Shown piece by piece: positions 40,601-42,433 of a stretch of DNA of 64,000 bases. Numbering within the stretch: position 1 is the stretch's first letter; each line of letters opens with the position of its first letter. The translations under genes were made by a program, and so were the position numbers. The notes under the pieces are model-generated. The model did no database searches. It saw nothing but the letters and a program-made list of their open reading frames with translations, and was not told the DNA's origin. The stretch lies in contig JAFLEI010000003.1 in NCBI GenBank assembly GCA_017301975.1, positions 724-64,723 of the forward strand. Reading direction: 5' to 3'. Origin of the DNA: Verrucomicrobiota bacterium (lineage in GTDB: Bacteria > Verrucomicrobiota > Verrucomicrobiia > Verrucomicrobiales > Verrucomicrobiaceae).

Positions 40601-42358
40601 TCCAGCGGGGCATCTCTGGAACTTCAGGGCGGCATCAACATTTTCGGTGAGGCGCTGACCATCAATGGAAGCGGTGCCTCGAACAGTGGCGCACTCCGCA
40701 ATCTTAGCGGTAACAACATCTACAGCGGCACGGTCGCCCTTGGCAGCGCTTCGACCCTGCAGTCGGACGCAGGAACCCTGAGCATCAATGGCGGCATCAG
40801 TGGTGCTTTCGCCCTGACTGTGGCAGGTGCCGGAAACACGGTGATCAACGGGATTATTGGTACGGGTGCCGGCACTCTGATCAAGAACGACTCGGGCACC
40901 CTGACCCTCACCAACGCCAACACTTACACGGGAGCCACAACCATCAACGGCGGCACGGTGATTGTCTCCAATAGCCTCGGTCTGGGAACCGTGGCGGGTG
41001 GTGTCACCGTCGCAAGCGGTGCCACGCTCAACATCAATGGCGTGACCGTGGCAGAAACACCGGTGAATTTGAACGGCGCCGGGGTGGGTGGAAATGGCGC
41101 TCTAAGCGGCACCGGAGTCGCGACGGTAAGCGGCGCATCGGTTGTCCTGCAAACCAGCAGTTCCATTGGAGCCGCCAACACTACGGACGTTCTGACAATC
41201 ACCGGAGTGATCTCTGGCGCTGGCATGAACTTGACCAAGGTCGGTGCCGGCACGGTGATCCTCGCAGCCGCCACGGTAAACACCTACAGCGGTACAACGA
41301 CGGTTTCGGAAGGCACCCTGCAACTCGGCAATGGCGGCACGACAGGCTCACTCGCCACGACCAGCACGGTCAGTGTCGGCACGGGGGCGGTCTTTGCGGT
41401 CAGCCGAAGCAACGCCGTCGCGCAGGGGACTGATTTCAGCGCCAGCGCCATCACGGGTGCGGGTGGATTCGCTCAGACCGGCACGGGTGTCACCACCTTG
41501 TCCACCGTTGGCAACAGCTACTCTGGTGGTACTACTGTCAACAATGGTGAGCTGCGTGTCACTGGCAGCCTGACTGGCGCCGGGTCGGTGATTGTGGGTG
41601 AAACGGGCGGTGCGCTCACCAACGCGGCGGTTCTGGCTGGCGCTGGAGACGGCACCACGACTGGCGTCATCGCCGGTGCGGTGACGGTGGGAGGAATTAA
41701 CAACGTTGGTATTCTCACGCCTGGCGCCACCTCCGCGAATGCGGACAAGGGCACCCTGACGATCACGGCTGACAACACCGCGCTGACGGTGGCCACGGGT
41801 TCGCAGATTCAGATGGGAATCACAGCTCCGTCCACGGCTGCGGTGACCAACTACAGCTCCACCTTCAACATCGGCGCCACGAGCTACGCCACTGCCAAGG
41901 AGTACTTTGATGCGCTGGGTGCAGGTGCGGACATCTACACCAAGGGGGCGCCCACATCGTCCACCAGCCTGGACTTCATCAACCTGAGCGGCAGCAACAG
42001 CACCTTGTCGGTGGGCAATCGTTCTGGCGCGGCGTGGGGCCAGGGAGCCGTGGTGGTGAACTCGGTCGGCACTGTGACGGCGCAGCAAGGCCAGGTCTTC
42101 AATCTCATTGACTGGAGCGGGGCCAGCATGAGCGGCGGCTTCAGTGTCGGGTCATACAACACCTACGATGCGAGCACGAGTGTGATCGCCGGGGATCTCG
42201 ATCTTGCAGCGCTGGGAGCCGGGCTGGCATGGGATGTGAGCGCCTTCACCACCTACGGTGTGCTGGTCGTGGTGCCTGAGCCTTCCCGCATGCTGCTGGT
42301 GATGTTCGGCCTGCTGGGCCTGTTCTTCCGCCGTCGCCGTCGTTACAGCTCGCTGTAA
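7613..42358 (+). CDS. Giant autotransporter-repeat surface protein with PEP-CTERM anchor
   Basis: One open frame of about 11,581 codons. The frame opens at a GTG (7568), but the ATG at 7613 begins a clear signal peptide (MKTLRHHRQFLGWFMICLM..., likely cut after VAQG or nearby). The mature part is rich in Gly, Thr, Ser, Asn and Ala, and I saw no cysteine outside the signal peptide. It is built of dozens of beta-strand repeats of the passenger-associated type (TIGR02601/PF12951 style: LTKTGAGTLxLxGxNTYTG then TTVxxGTL). These are arranged in two families of kilobase super-repeats (see separate entries). The C-terminus is VPEPSR, a hydrophobic stretch (MLLVMFGLLGLFF) and RRRRR, that is, a PEP-CTERM sorting signal rather than an autotransporter barrel. 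By family knowledge it should be exported by Sec, processed by an exosortase (none in this window) and displayed as a long beta-solenoid or shed. Likely role is surface layer, adhesion or matrix; not demonstrated. Confidence 0.95.
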   Translation: MKTLRHHRQFLGWFMICLMATWLPGPVAQGATFSWTPTTAGPFTWSTAGNWTGGVPANAAEDVINLTANLAAAQTINLDISALTGTLNIGDPTTAFFGYTLLSGNGSTLTFDNGALAAVLSKAAAATANDLIATDIILASTGSADFNITNAVANTTSLLTLSGNISESGGSKNLVIAGAAAASSNGVTVLAGTNSFTGTVSVNSGTLVAAGAASLNSGVANTITLASGATLALRDNGSGFGDRQSIAFGDDLSIAGSSTIAPDRTGLAGFPGSTALNKTIQMNSLSWTAASTTLTVAPGNGYGLEITGLTNINQASTTISVSTLTGSNVVQGLTLSGQVSGNQNWTKTGTGALVLTNAANDFTGNISVTGGILAFSSDAALGNVANTLTLNGTTATLRAMGSTPISSARSISFANATAANNVVEVVAGQTLTLTGVNAITNATGFVKADNGTLGISASQNFAGAITINAGALNISDVNALGTTAGATTVGNFVGAALQLSGAGISYAAEALTLNNTGINTGGALQNVSGSNTYAGAITMASASTIGSDAGTLTLSGGVAGAFALTTAGAGNIIIGGTGLAAAVTNLTKIGTGKTTINVADAAFVGTLTVNKGVLEISGAAGAVGGTGAITINPGGTLTIDNTAGALSNRLGSNRAITFTSGSFNLIGGATTVTETLAVPTFSRGQSIITVTSTTGGTNLVTGLPNNPSTTINNTTVPAGATALFRGTSLGTAAGAGVSTIAATGAGFTFVGQTGATGTTNKSIVPWALVDNSASGLGVSFATADAAAAAAGTGTAILRALNTGTEMIATLTVDTNVRLTTGPAAIDTRRLNSLTLESGGGVTMKSLDLLSIQSGGILTKAGNAGISGGVLSYTAGGAPLIIHTVGLATDNTTITSLLQGGNGQGNGNIAFIKAGDGILTLAPTASAITGVAGNVAGGQTLINQGTLKMGGGNNTIYFNNFLSLNFGGTLDLNGTAQTSRLFDVGAVVDGGGTIKGVAGSTFVENLDAARNFSGNITGAVAFQKTGANAALSLFSDSNTTGDILIAAGTTTMRDGARFSGTSNLDINYAILQLDNNVGTVNDNDRINNAAAIDLRGGTLNYVGRAQMASTETLGDVTIAQGASAITVQHGNVGVSSAVLTLNNLFRPANSGATVNFSTFIAASVGTLGTIGSNPTILINNAPALTGGAIGAWAITNHGEYASYIADLGIGAMGQAGYQPYAAALASGNNLPTNISTNSASVALAADTIIGSLRSSGTATVNYTFTNGTSTGGPDYLNLGLGGILKTNENGAIVFGTATNRGILTAGGSALSGNTELITYNNQNTITINSVIVDTFDARAMNTGTATVSLVKSGASALALTAANTYSGGTIVDQGNLRLNGGVGVVTIPYSTNGVVINGGINATDARITMEVNGGQIDPNNIVTINGPGFLLLAGNNTLAGFNINNNGGTQGALISSFQGDVTPGGADFGGTLFLNGNVNVTSSNPGAIAQIAGRVDLGASNRTFNVASTLWNGQDVSALLPAVNVSAAILGSAGLTKTGAGVLGLQAQNLYTGNTTVSAGTLAITANPTGAFAGARYSRLDLASVTSYLNLNGASALFGSITGNGTVTNAASTAGALLVGYDNTNSTFAGSFAAFSAAAPNTLNVTKIGNGNLTLTGTSTSTGILIAGQGTLTYSGAANSLFATNNVLDGGTLVLDNSGTNVNSRLGGQVDTATDSVGLTLNGGTLTIIGNSAASTTESLGRVIAGTSGAATSASTTLTVANVDNLVVGMGISGAGIAANTTISAINQATNTLTLSVAATVPLNSALTIQGGLVTMASGASTINLTPTSTQGTVLNAGVLGAVTTGSSLLLRGTNLGGTAGAGVANFTFTGTAPVQIGGAGAVGTTTMSIRPDIIVDTSLTGTGTSFATYVGAAGANTVGGPGFRALTAAELAPFLSSGATTNVAMGYQSGGALITGTTINSLTLNQYGGTQAAGPIPQNTALTITSGGIIAQAGNRGISGGLVAFGSAPGFIYANGDTNFSAGITGSGGMAKGGLGTLYLNRAQFYTGTTTVNNGTLSLNGGANTLFVNAIGGPNNLQVNSGTVELNGNNQAVNTLGSASNLAGMGGTINNSSGTTALFTIAGGTTTAANGAGFSGSINGNINLVKSGNNTAIFTNANTFTGTTSLRGGTTTLIDSGTFANTTAVEVLTGSTFNLDNRGLVGLTRLGVVSVTMQAASFQYFSGNGLDSVQNLGALTVNSGMSFVGSTVGSGGSALLTFTSLTRNQNSVLNFSGSNLGISLNAGNAEIKFGTAPTLTNNIIGGWAIVGGTEFASYLAGTGVGALNQTGYAGYTGTAFPTAPGGATQNIRLSNNSFSVPATSGVYSLNSLNFATNTAAQSINFTTGTDTLNLVSGGFLKSGAFDGNIGATVNSGRLSAGVGAGVKELFLTNNQNTLTVNSTIVDNAGGGNTRLVLSGPSGGAFVLAGTNTHTGGTVINTATTLSGTNGTAVLQATGGILINNAALSYNVGQSGKIGTGANITINGGGALNLWGNSSLNNFIFDSTSGNAAAATIRTASVTGANSTTVAGSTTLTVSSSAGLVVGMPVTGTNIPAGTTIAAIPTSTTVTLSQAATGAATNTAVTFGSTLTLTGDITSTVGQSNAVPTFSVSTSGLINIGDSNHNITATSTVNSTLALILPTMIGTTGGITKLGAGGIRLDGVNYYTGDTNLNAGTIFLGAANAIPYASTFSMSGTTSRLDLNNFDQLLSQLSGAGDITNNSGTARTLTFGLNYNNTSFNGRFLGYNDSVLATLNVSKIGFGNFALTGGDSTSTGTLTINGGAITYSGTASSVFTTNVVNQSGALILDNSGTNENNRLGGPLKGLTIAGGEFMVTGNAAGTSESLNALTIGSGAGLLTVVPGTGSTTVNFASIPALTTSGTVLVIRGDNLGSARGAGVANVFVSGTVVSSGGGAVAGLANRSIRSDTLADTSATGTGASFATYTPGFGFQVLAANESISNINSIFVTNANLTLSGGQQFTTNTINVLTLEGGGGVTGYNTGSILTLGGFALLAKTGNSGLSGGQISSGGTHFWAHTPGDLTVNSYLINTANGFTKAGAGTLTMNLAMFTIGTHIVDQGIMILNGAADNTFVVNPTAAAVGVQALTVNGGILDLNGRNQAVAALASTNILPGTGGNITNTSANAATLTSTGGGNFGGIIDGNLAFTRSGNNTTLLTTAQTYLGATTVRGGILQLRDNATLASLAGLNLEFGALSLDNSNLANLAGRVSLDNAVSTRGGTITLTGVQGQTVAEALGTVTVQAGQTTITATPGNTGTALLTIGNLVRNAGSGVNFTSSNLNLGQRASAGVIAIGTGGIELTQINGGAPALVNGILGGWATVNGTDFASYVVPSDTQGGVGAVGTTGFGAYVTTALSTASIAGASNVTVAANVTAAAQTINSLRVSAAATITQTAATTISLTSGGLLFGAATTLTGGILTSGGTELFAYTNAASTISSQITGGSVALVKNGGSTLTLAATVANTYGGGTIVNQGTLTLGGTAGIIQVPGNLTINNAAVAMGATNPGQIAAASNILINGGGTLAYTGANSVTGTITFNNQGGNGTPTISKADYTNAAVVITNASPTVTMTNTNGFAVGQQVSGTGIPTGATIIAVNPGVSITLSANANAAGTSLTGTGEILLGNNIVSVNDSFSTFPTISSQVDLLGATRTITTSGLSLNNLVISGLIQSTGGVGGIDKQGAGALSLTSATSTFTGGVALNAGSIIIGANDTLTTGLKTGGPLGFGTLTVASGLKLIGVSSTIYNPITLAGNNLIIGGVSSNNLALNGAITFGAGTPTITVESPAVVATLGNKYTGAFTFIKDGPGILALSNIANDYSGITQVNNGTLRPSGTNTLSRFSNINLATGGTLDVAGTNVVTGSISGTGLVTNNSGTGATLATGFDNSTFVFSGRFGSANQTSTSFSLNKIGTGTLTIASAAGTGTMGIGTFTTSQGSSVLSGAAGSTKFTTYTVLEGGTLTLDNSGTNLNNRLGGTDFAVGAGLVRNITLQGGEFKIIGNAGAATVETINLGTVGAINVVSGGSILTLDANAAQSLTLNAGNFASLSGGGSLLVRGDGLGSAPGAGVANLFAPNMGNGFIGGGGGNGSNTINIRVDTIADASATGTGTAFATYSAIGGVRPLAASELAPGLFRVFATNSNVAVNSTQLFGSVTMNSLTINGPTALNAIRDQAILNLGSGGILVLNASGTDFTGGLIQSGGNQLIIHQLDTGNTLDFNAQVLGSNGFIKTGAGAMSINKQQFFTNNSQTTINDGLLTLNSGVDNTLTVIATNATPTLQSVRVNGGGTLDLFGRNQAIGTLDTTTSLAGSGGIVTNSSLTAATLTASPGGTFAGTITGNLAFTRSGNSTTTLTSNNTYSGATIIRGGGLTLRDQGQLSSSSSVTNLFGTLTLDDTGLYTSANLGGNRVVNGITLQGGTLTYAGAQSAATVGTVTLQGGANSGGFNVINATNASPVGNAQLTITNLVRGTAGSTVNFTGANLGLPLTTGIATSSIFLTNINGSAPALTQNLIGGWAITGGTEFASYVGATGVGALNQTGYAGYTGTTLPGASTATGNYRLTAAGAVPVVAGYTINSLNLVGIGLTFTSDLTTNGLTLVSGGLLHSGASASIGATGAGARGALSATGELFITNTANTLTINSQIFGGSTALVISGGATVTLAPQVANTYGGGTIINGTTVNTTGAAAVTVITAAGGLTINNSAVTISAAGQIANATNINLNGGSTLTYTGANTMAGTLTFNNNGGAATPTVTTGGLLSLGGNIVSNNDSFSFTPTIAGTMDLNGGTRTITTGGLSPNSLIVNAIISGAGASNVLNLAGTGSVVLAGANTFGVAGSTSTTLTSGSLIFGADSTPNTVGSTITASPVGLGTLVITDGAKILAGGAARTIANNITANTQLIFGTSAQNLTLNGVISFGNATPTITVENYFQGNTVVTMAIGTAFGSAGGFTGFTKAGAGLLAINATSNVNLTGSITVNDGVLQVGNQYALGGSLYTAGSAISLAGGSFYNASTNVFVQNALNFSANGILGATVASTAVGSVTLGAGSTALGVQGGQTSSIFGGLTVNGSTGTTIFTFNQLNVLGAFSGSTPSITKTGTATLMLGGTSTYTGAITVEQGTLEARIGNNALTTGAVVVNPGAVLRVISSSNLASASSVTVNTDINGLGILSLAYAGASGTVIWNSTNPNYDGTLAIDVSGYDTAVSQAGTKLFLGSTLSGAYTAATLTAGTGNVYRLGTGGGVLNINRAVLTGAGNSVIIGAVTGTPGANLIGNGGTVVLNTANSYGGGTTINGNAVVQIGDANAFGTGAITFNGGTLQPNQRGLGTTGNVILRQPFTLANNINFSAGGVLTALAGSGNLDGAFAADAFIGAGPLGQTDLILTGAVDLSGATYRALSIAGADRIVTLSGAISGASILVKTGAGILRLTNASNSSNGIAISQGTLALSSTGVIPGTILLNSGTLAGWDKNFTVANNMQLIQTSTIDVGASTTLTSSGVISGDFTYVGAQTGLTKTGLGTLVLSGSNTYLGTTTISAGILSISSDVNLGSTGGLNVTPGGIAFNGGILRVTEDMTTNRVITMTGAGSISVKAGKTLIINGITANSTGLLTFNGGGTAILNGNQTGANLHDNTAISNGATLMTQATGGTPFGDVAVTINGGSLRVNTNGPAAAFVIPTLNFTGAAYLRLDAQMGNDIQITATTLARVGSGILTIVPGVDGNLGNTAGADARVLGTTILGQSTTTVAGLAALNNLGTVSGINAEVTAASILRLASSTDATASFVRYDPVMGFVTSVGANPLTNTFIGSTVSSVVDINTATVVTGRAETFGVRTSASISGGTISILSRNNNELGGLLINGVGSAAPNISSNIFINPYGVTGGASAGEGIIYVSGGYIGGNAATISGNITAKNLTIGGAGDLILSGVNNILGNITVNEGFLTIANSDSLPSLTGGLILNDIGNLDLNGMRVVTAGLSGSGGTVGNLSTTSNGVLVINSINNTTFTGNIVDALGSGTKTTRLVKNGSSTLTLGTITSTFTYAGQNSFTGGVRINQGQLTVQDPFGLGGADPLVAGGTNYSTPGTVTVNGGILALNSNGGGPNGTIIFGNPNTNGINVVAAGFATINVDRVSANTGNQIQIGDLDLSAATLTLTGGNSYSLRVAGTTTVGGSSSNINTATGTTHFLELAGAIIGAGNLNKYGGATTTYGTLRISGTTNTYTGGTNVQVGALQITSTTGTPLGGTGSDALINVNPGAALRIAGNGSLGGVALGGLMLNSNFNNLPAIVLDSDYNPGTGLNAQIKLQGGFGAALQLAVPTFTTALNLSDIGNGRLFLGGYFNNTVVEYMAPTLGVGADNTYRLGGNNGGTLAFSGADNVLTGTARLMIGSQLSNLAGAITNGAGTVSIRNSNDFTGGTTISKGSTLSLEVGALGRTPLGTGSVEVYGTIQVVAPVTGIAGASSFYNPTTGFNNNLIILRPGGQIRIFDQLGREPNGQGRWADATGQDLNGGTFRFDGVANGQSYELVGTLIVNKGSNITVVRPAGAGSTTFETAGLTRGANGTLGLSTSGVGTLGIPNYVATTGTTTASTTVTVASTAGMLVGQAISGAGIPASATITAITNSTTITISAAAVAGSGVITSGIAPTSFDRLIVTSGVTRAGTTANGTGVINGGIAPVWIVDRTSSSYVGYNPTAATTGFQTLMVPGSATLGAGQLGYSSVSTGGTIGALGAGTTLDVRAAATLSANSTVYALRSGFNITPTASFNTITFDSGAGNLGGGLLLTGGTINPVQANGTTNGATTLPMTLAFGANEAVIYVAVATSVINAQITGSNGLTKFGPNQLTISSSNSGLTGTITLNEGNLLLQNPVSNSGVAIASTTNSQNIIVNSGTLIIDSLLSNNAGRDSNLPSGVRLTGNLGSSVFVNGDATITNNNQGIMQRINNLTIADLGANSPIYLNFSQNGITVTGTTTLGANSNFIGSSFGAANQSILEGLVVGGANGKLVKYGNGGLFLANGANTFGTNGQIGLEIWASTQNTATSIVGSTSLTAGTATTGVFGVGDINILAGAQLRLADISNIAFQKVTAVSDDWAFGGIAFGNNNNGTALTQANILAVLTTGPAADGKVQFSTTGSSLGVISLDNGVQYGALDMGAMETALNQGGAVEHLWLGTSTSGAINQYYFAPTLGASTDGVYRFGGGGNQGTMQIGVNAFENVLTGNNSVQIGAMVAGNAYANVAVINGNTNITLSTRNNYTGNTWANRSSTLNIANNFALGSGKLVINDTTDGGFNLGQGQMGAVSGAGFSILNNVDLVADFRSAGTNFVLRGNVNLTPAGVGGTRTIENTAELSILGVISGVDGNLIKSGTSNLVLNGMNTYTGTTTLTGTFVNGNQAQAGILYVGTDVLPNVAGALGQTDSPLFITNVAAGTTAATTFAALGLSGQITFGRDIIISNPNAGSNMSIFSNSLYGSKITGGIGIVSGSADRTLTLFAITSGRLELLGPISSNGNLHSILIGSTATTGQLGNGVVFIGAGPNGYSQNTYTGNTTLNNARVVVGANSYYSGAANALTIISGPFGTGTLTFGSGNNNGGTSIGSNGADRIIANTLGALSTAAALSMTFEGRGNLTFINTAAAWNLNSDATLRNRNFVVNTTQGAIQFDAGFTASGAGGANLLKQGSGILVITGNNAAYNKTTADANYGTSWFIDAGMLRVTADINLGDTTPIAVGATAHTVAGLATDVRLRGGVLSVGGSFTTAHQLILTAASAIGVSNGYTFAVPLPITGAFGLTKLGNGTLVLNSTANANNSLTIGGVTAIGGIGSGGTVMTQMTSGTPFGTGGITLTDGTLQLQGTVGTAPVGVTASAQTAVSYILTVSNATGIVAGMTIADSTNPASITAGTLVTAVNGNVLTLSAPTAAIVAASDALTFGVVNQALTVASVTYNAGRVQLTKGTGVTSALTATALTRGTNGMMTVISSNLSADLGVNEFFKVTNSAPANTASGGGFILATPSVVGRSSTGADTNSLNFLRYDATNGFLLNNATTVGVLSASAATSLADITSAQIVDNSTVDVLDLRTNSNITAGGASSLLRIAGAGLIMNGDPLTSVSATISSNLRFGTGATPTEALVFISGGQTGASTISGNFEATDFTKAGAGTLLLSGTGNIMAPLTTGLRNLTVQEGTLQFASASAVPSGGLVNLVINSSANGLDLNGQNVTIGGLSGVGRVTNTGSSATLTVNTGIGQSTTYLGTIDGNVSLTKTGNGTLTLNQSTIADGAPLANTYTGGTIINAGRVTSANVVAPVSTGTLAVRNTLALGTGPITLKGGILDLAATAAAGYAAGEVTDNIATIQFGSGSGYNIIVDQFNSFGNGSTYANTTSTLSVGVAPVAWSLINNVTLNAAALSWTGNATNVQINGVLAVNAAGETTLNTAANGVISGQIAAAGKTLVKIGGQTLFLTNGDSGAGANAVGAWKLMAGTTEVRLSNGASDPLGAGASITLNGATLVINHEGDNTANMQVLTTFANNNLTIGSTATLGGGSYIGSGGTALNLTRAASASNKTVQFGSLTFGAPLGSPLLTLNNVADNQQLSSSFTSLSFIKDAQITNNSRTGGNGNVTINGAISGNGTLLKSGGGGLFINSDNSATFKGGYVSNGGITFFGTFEGNVTTLSDTAGIAGLVANSNLGTGNTLIQPGSAIQYNSTSNVAAGAGSIDLRSNVMGNYGIIRMAANAPLSDFKLLIGSLGGPQNTSYYGLAGGAGLNGGGKNGGSAIIALNTVYTQTINLAMIGDGTAFLGSSQNGVGLNGSYNAATLGVGAGNTYRLGVGGQILYVSSDLVNSNVLTGAGAGLIVGLPHSAVNADTITAGNGRGIAVLMTANNYTGGTVVNRGSTLEFRGSLTTSSFDTWGTLTAGGLGGTFLDAAGTAILAPVTLRGTSELRFDYSTGLLATAKLEGYGGQGRWLDTQAIALNNSTIRLIGNRDIEVTETVGDVTVGKFGQLAVQRDLLDRTVNLVVGSGGGVDITRLTQTNNGLAIAGNVGTLQINPANGGFLGSDERVKLFSGIGADGLVALGGITNGMVAPWIVNATDAQFLTYTVDNGFVNAGFDRTSAGGNIAASGQLIGANDRFLLNTAVLTFNAAGLGIGLDVYAGRFDTGIAFGNSITAAATDRIRLQSGGFINPNAAVQIFTGIEVGVAGSGLKEFNIYNQNTVTIGTITTQTASSTLPGLSPTTTGQITNASNVVKQGGGTLVIDSPQASFSGNWIVNQGSIAFRSTTVQSNLGGTANLAQMNAGTNGLVVLNGYGSQLQVRADTANTVFNLGLVIGEGNPYAVLNNDRAAGTANVLSILTGGIRFGGSPGEQGQTLFVSNAGNAVAVQVNGPLVLGAATMESAAAYNFIRNDANLTVYGQVTGGATLVHTGGSTLELGNGFTGFTNGINTFSGGLQNVQGSITVRGTTTGTPASFATLFSGINNGGIGAGDVTLYSGILNLRIDGANTTTRERYVIGNNAAGNNLIINGSSTIDVNKNIASAATNKLLAFKDLTIGSSTLTVTGGNTYGLEINGVTNLTGTPLLNVSTAPLLLNGVINDGAGSARGSIGQAIIKGGGDSLWLNSAASTFGGLYAGTVGANGLGIVVNGGLLRFGDINSENTTAMNLDTMLRGSTIRINPTGGIFLTNPANINFGTGQVELLSSGSQMSLFRMSNAAFNQAYVQNALSSNSNGVIALQSSIANPLNLATIGNGRSFLGATANSDYTAETLGVGADNLYRIGGGGSRVAFNSTAAGNMGVFVEGTTAGTRVLFGSQAGNGNSGETDLFDINTYTGGTIISRSSSLLTRTATSGANGPLGNGGAVDIFGQLRLYSGATMLNFAGTANQYVVNFHPGSVLWLDNESSTQNRWFDTTPINLDGARLYLRSVNVATQTSTEVVGDITFSRGASIQVQKGVAAGDMQLTTSNLTRSGAGSTLSLISTAGNLGVAGNNDSERVVVTGTSTGAIVGGIKPAYYVNTTDNTFVTYGANGFVNGTYSNTFNAGTFTAATTGTSVVDITTAAMVLTQDQTVYALRTSQNISSGVGQYNTVTFADGPTDAERGGIITTGTPTIATNLKFGTNGDKEGIIYNTGTTTLTGDIYAGSMTKFGAGALIIGKDQTAAANGTGFAGNWTVNGGALTLNTFGASGDGGTITLNASGTATAAGTTLNLLAQPGNSLNGQYTMGRIISVDNTIIVSTPNLTDSAVGIGELESFSTDTTGLSPARLRVQTGNTRSVLNAGTLYLTGAGASILDINAAAVNNQITSGATGSGLNVTGLNGSRDLIKWGNGYLWVGGNNTSFTGNVSIEQGALGVTNANALVNAASITARRYGVLDILTTGFTKAVTYEAGSIERWSVDNARSGTINLGAGSLQVNADQNTTVVTIQINGGAIEGFLRTDDVSSVNSGTVFRTLGAGVSISLLGNSFVGQNAFTDGPNGTDNGRTTTLTTGVGSDTNNSSELTDTARGAILEIKGNISGAGSLTKQSLDTVILSGTNTYDGGTNIANGTLRLASTAALPNGTNVTTSSRGVLDLGGYNASIGNLNSSVITGDVFGSSAGFITNSATVMNTLTVTPTTDSSYSGVVQNNINVVKGGSKKLVFTNLNTYAGSTTVNGGVMEVSHVTAGVIDGISGTSSLTVASGATFNLLTGTTGGVLTLAPYTGTILNLAGGSRLGVEVGTTGSSILLNTGAKALVTGNVTVDAYFLSGQTPGATSTILAAASGGLVNTNGSSGTYSVGNLYNVTNFKVTSITATDTLVYFNTASATALAAAYWKGGYSGAANVWAVSDGSTASNWATDLAGTATGLVPSVGTDVFLSATVNSNQSNMVLGANMSIKSLTVNAQSAGSAVVLNSDGGYTLTIANGITTDAGSSAATINSNVALSAATATITVNSSNALTINGAVSGAAITKDGAGTLVLGGLNSYTGVTTVTAGVLSVANGLALGTTAGATTVSSGASLELQGGINIFGEALTINGSGASNSGALRNLSGNNIYSGTVALGSASTLQSDAGTLSINGGISGAFALTVAGAGNTVINGIIGTGAGTLIKNDSGTLTLTNANTYTGATTINGGTVIVSNSLGLGTVAGGVTVASGATLNINGVTVAETPVNLNGAGVGGNGALSGTGVATVSGASVVLQTSSSIGAANTTDVLTITGVISGAGMNLTKVGAGTVILAAATVNTYSGTTTVSEGTLQLGNGGTTGSLATTSTVSVGTGAVFAVSRSNAVAQGTDFSASAITGAGGFAQTGTGVTTLSTVGNSYSGGTTVNNGELRVTGSLTGAGSVIVGETGGALTNAAVLAGAGDGTTTGVIAGAVTVGGINNVGILTPGATSANADKGTLTITADNTALTVATGSQIQMGITAPSTAAVTNYSSTFNIGATSYATAKEYFDALGAGADIYTKGAPTSSTSLDFINLSGSNSTLSVGNRSGAAWGQGAVVVNSVGTVTAQQGQVFNLIDWSGASMSGGFSVGSYNTYDASTSVIAGDLDLAALGAGLAWDVSAFTTYGVLVVVPEPSRMLLVMFGLLGLFFRRRRRYSSL
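12865..13041 (+). repeat. Inserted 'GIP' module 1
   Basis: About 59 residues with STTLTVANVDNLVVGMGISG, GIAANTTISAI and TLTLSVAATV. Pattern: strand, VGMxVSGxGIPxGTTI turn, strand. It differs from the surrounding beta-strand repeats and recurs four more times in the protein. Confidence 0.7.
15299..15483 (+). repeat. Inserted 'GIP' module 2
   Basis: Contains STTLTVSSSAGLVVGMPVTG, NIPAGTTIAAI and STTVTLSQAATG; the closest to the apparent consensus of this module. Confidence 0.7.
18438..18620 (+). repeat. Inserted 'GIP' module 3
   Basis: Contains SPTVTMTNTNGFAVGQQVSG, GIPTGATIIAV and VSITLSANANAAG, in super-repeat A3. Confidence 0.7.
22570..23339 (+). other. Junction between super-repeat families A and B
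   Basis: A stretch of ordinary beta-strand repeats (for example ITKTGTATLMLGGTSTYTG) separates the last family A unit from the first family B unit. No frame change or change in base texture is visible. Confidence 0.45.
27457..27620 (+). repeat. Inserted 'GIP' module 4
   Basis: Contains ASTTVTVASTAGMLVGQAIS, GIPASATITAI and STTITISAAAV, now within a family B unit, so the module crosses the A/B boundary. Confidence 0.7.
31291..31472 (+). repeat. Inserted 'GIP' module 5 (divergent)
   Basis: Contains SYILTVSNATGIVAGMTIAD, TAGTLVTAVNG and VLTLSAPTAAI; the GIP tripeptide has been lost but order and spacing are kept. Confidence 0.55.
40051..42358 (+). other. C-terminal block resembling a complete smaller repeat protein
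   Basis: From about 40051 the protein reads AYWKGGYSGAANVWAVSDG, SNWATD and VGTDVFLS. This resembles the mature N-terminus just after the signal peptide (WSTAGNWTGGVPANAAEDV). The part at about 40560-40870 (LGTTAGATT, GEALTI, SGALRNLSGNNIYSG) closely mirrors about 9040-9330 near the N-terminus (LGTTAGATT, AEALTL, GGALQNVSGSNTYAG). The block then ends with the usual GxLxPG and PEP-CTERM segments. It looks like a normal-sized (about 770 residue) member of the family forming the end of the giant protein. Confidence 0.6.
42272..42358 (+). other. PEP-CTERM sorting signal
   Basis: Encodes VPEPSR, a 13-residue hydrophobic segment, five Arg residues and YSSL. The PEP motif, transmembrane helix and basic end in that order define the exosortase sorting signal; VPEPS is the form I associate with verrucomicrobia. 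Confidence 0.9.
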
Positions 42359-42381
42359 CGGTGGGTTTGGCGCACAAAAAA

Positions 42382-42420
42382 GCCCGGTCAGCCTATGGAG
42401 GCGTGACCGGGCATTTTTCT
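42382..42420 (+). terminator. Rho-independent terminator of the giant gene
   Basis: Stem gcccggtca/tgaccgggc (42382-42390 with 42404-42412) is followed by a T-rich run and preceded by a run of A, so it can act in both directions for the convergent GAF gene as well. Confidence 0.9.
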
Positions 42421-42433
42421 TTTGGTTTTCCGA

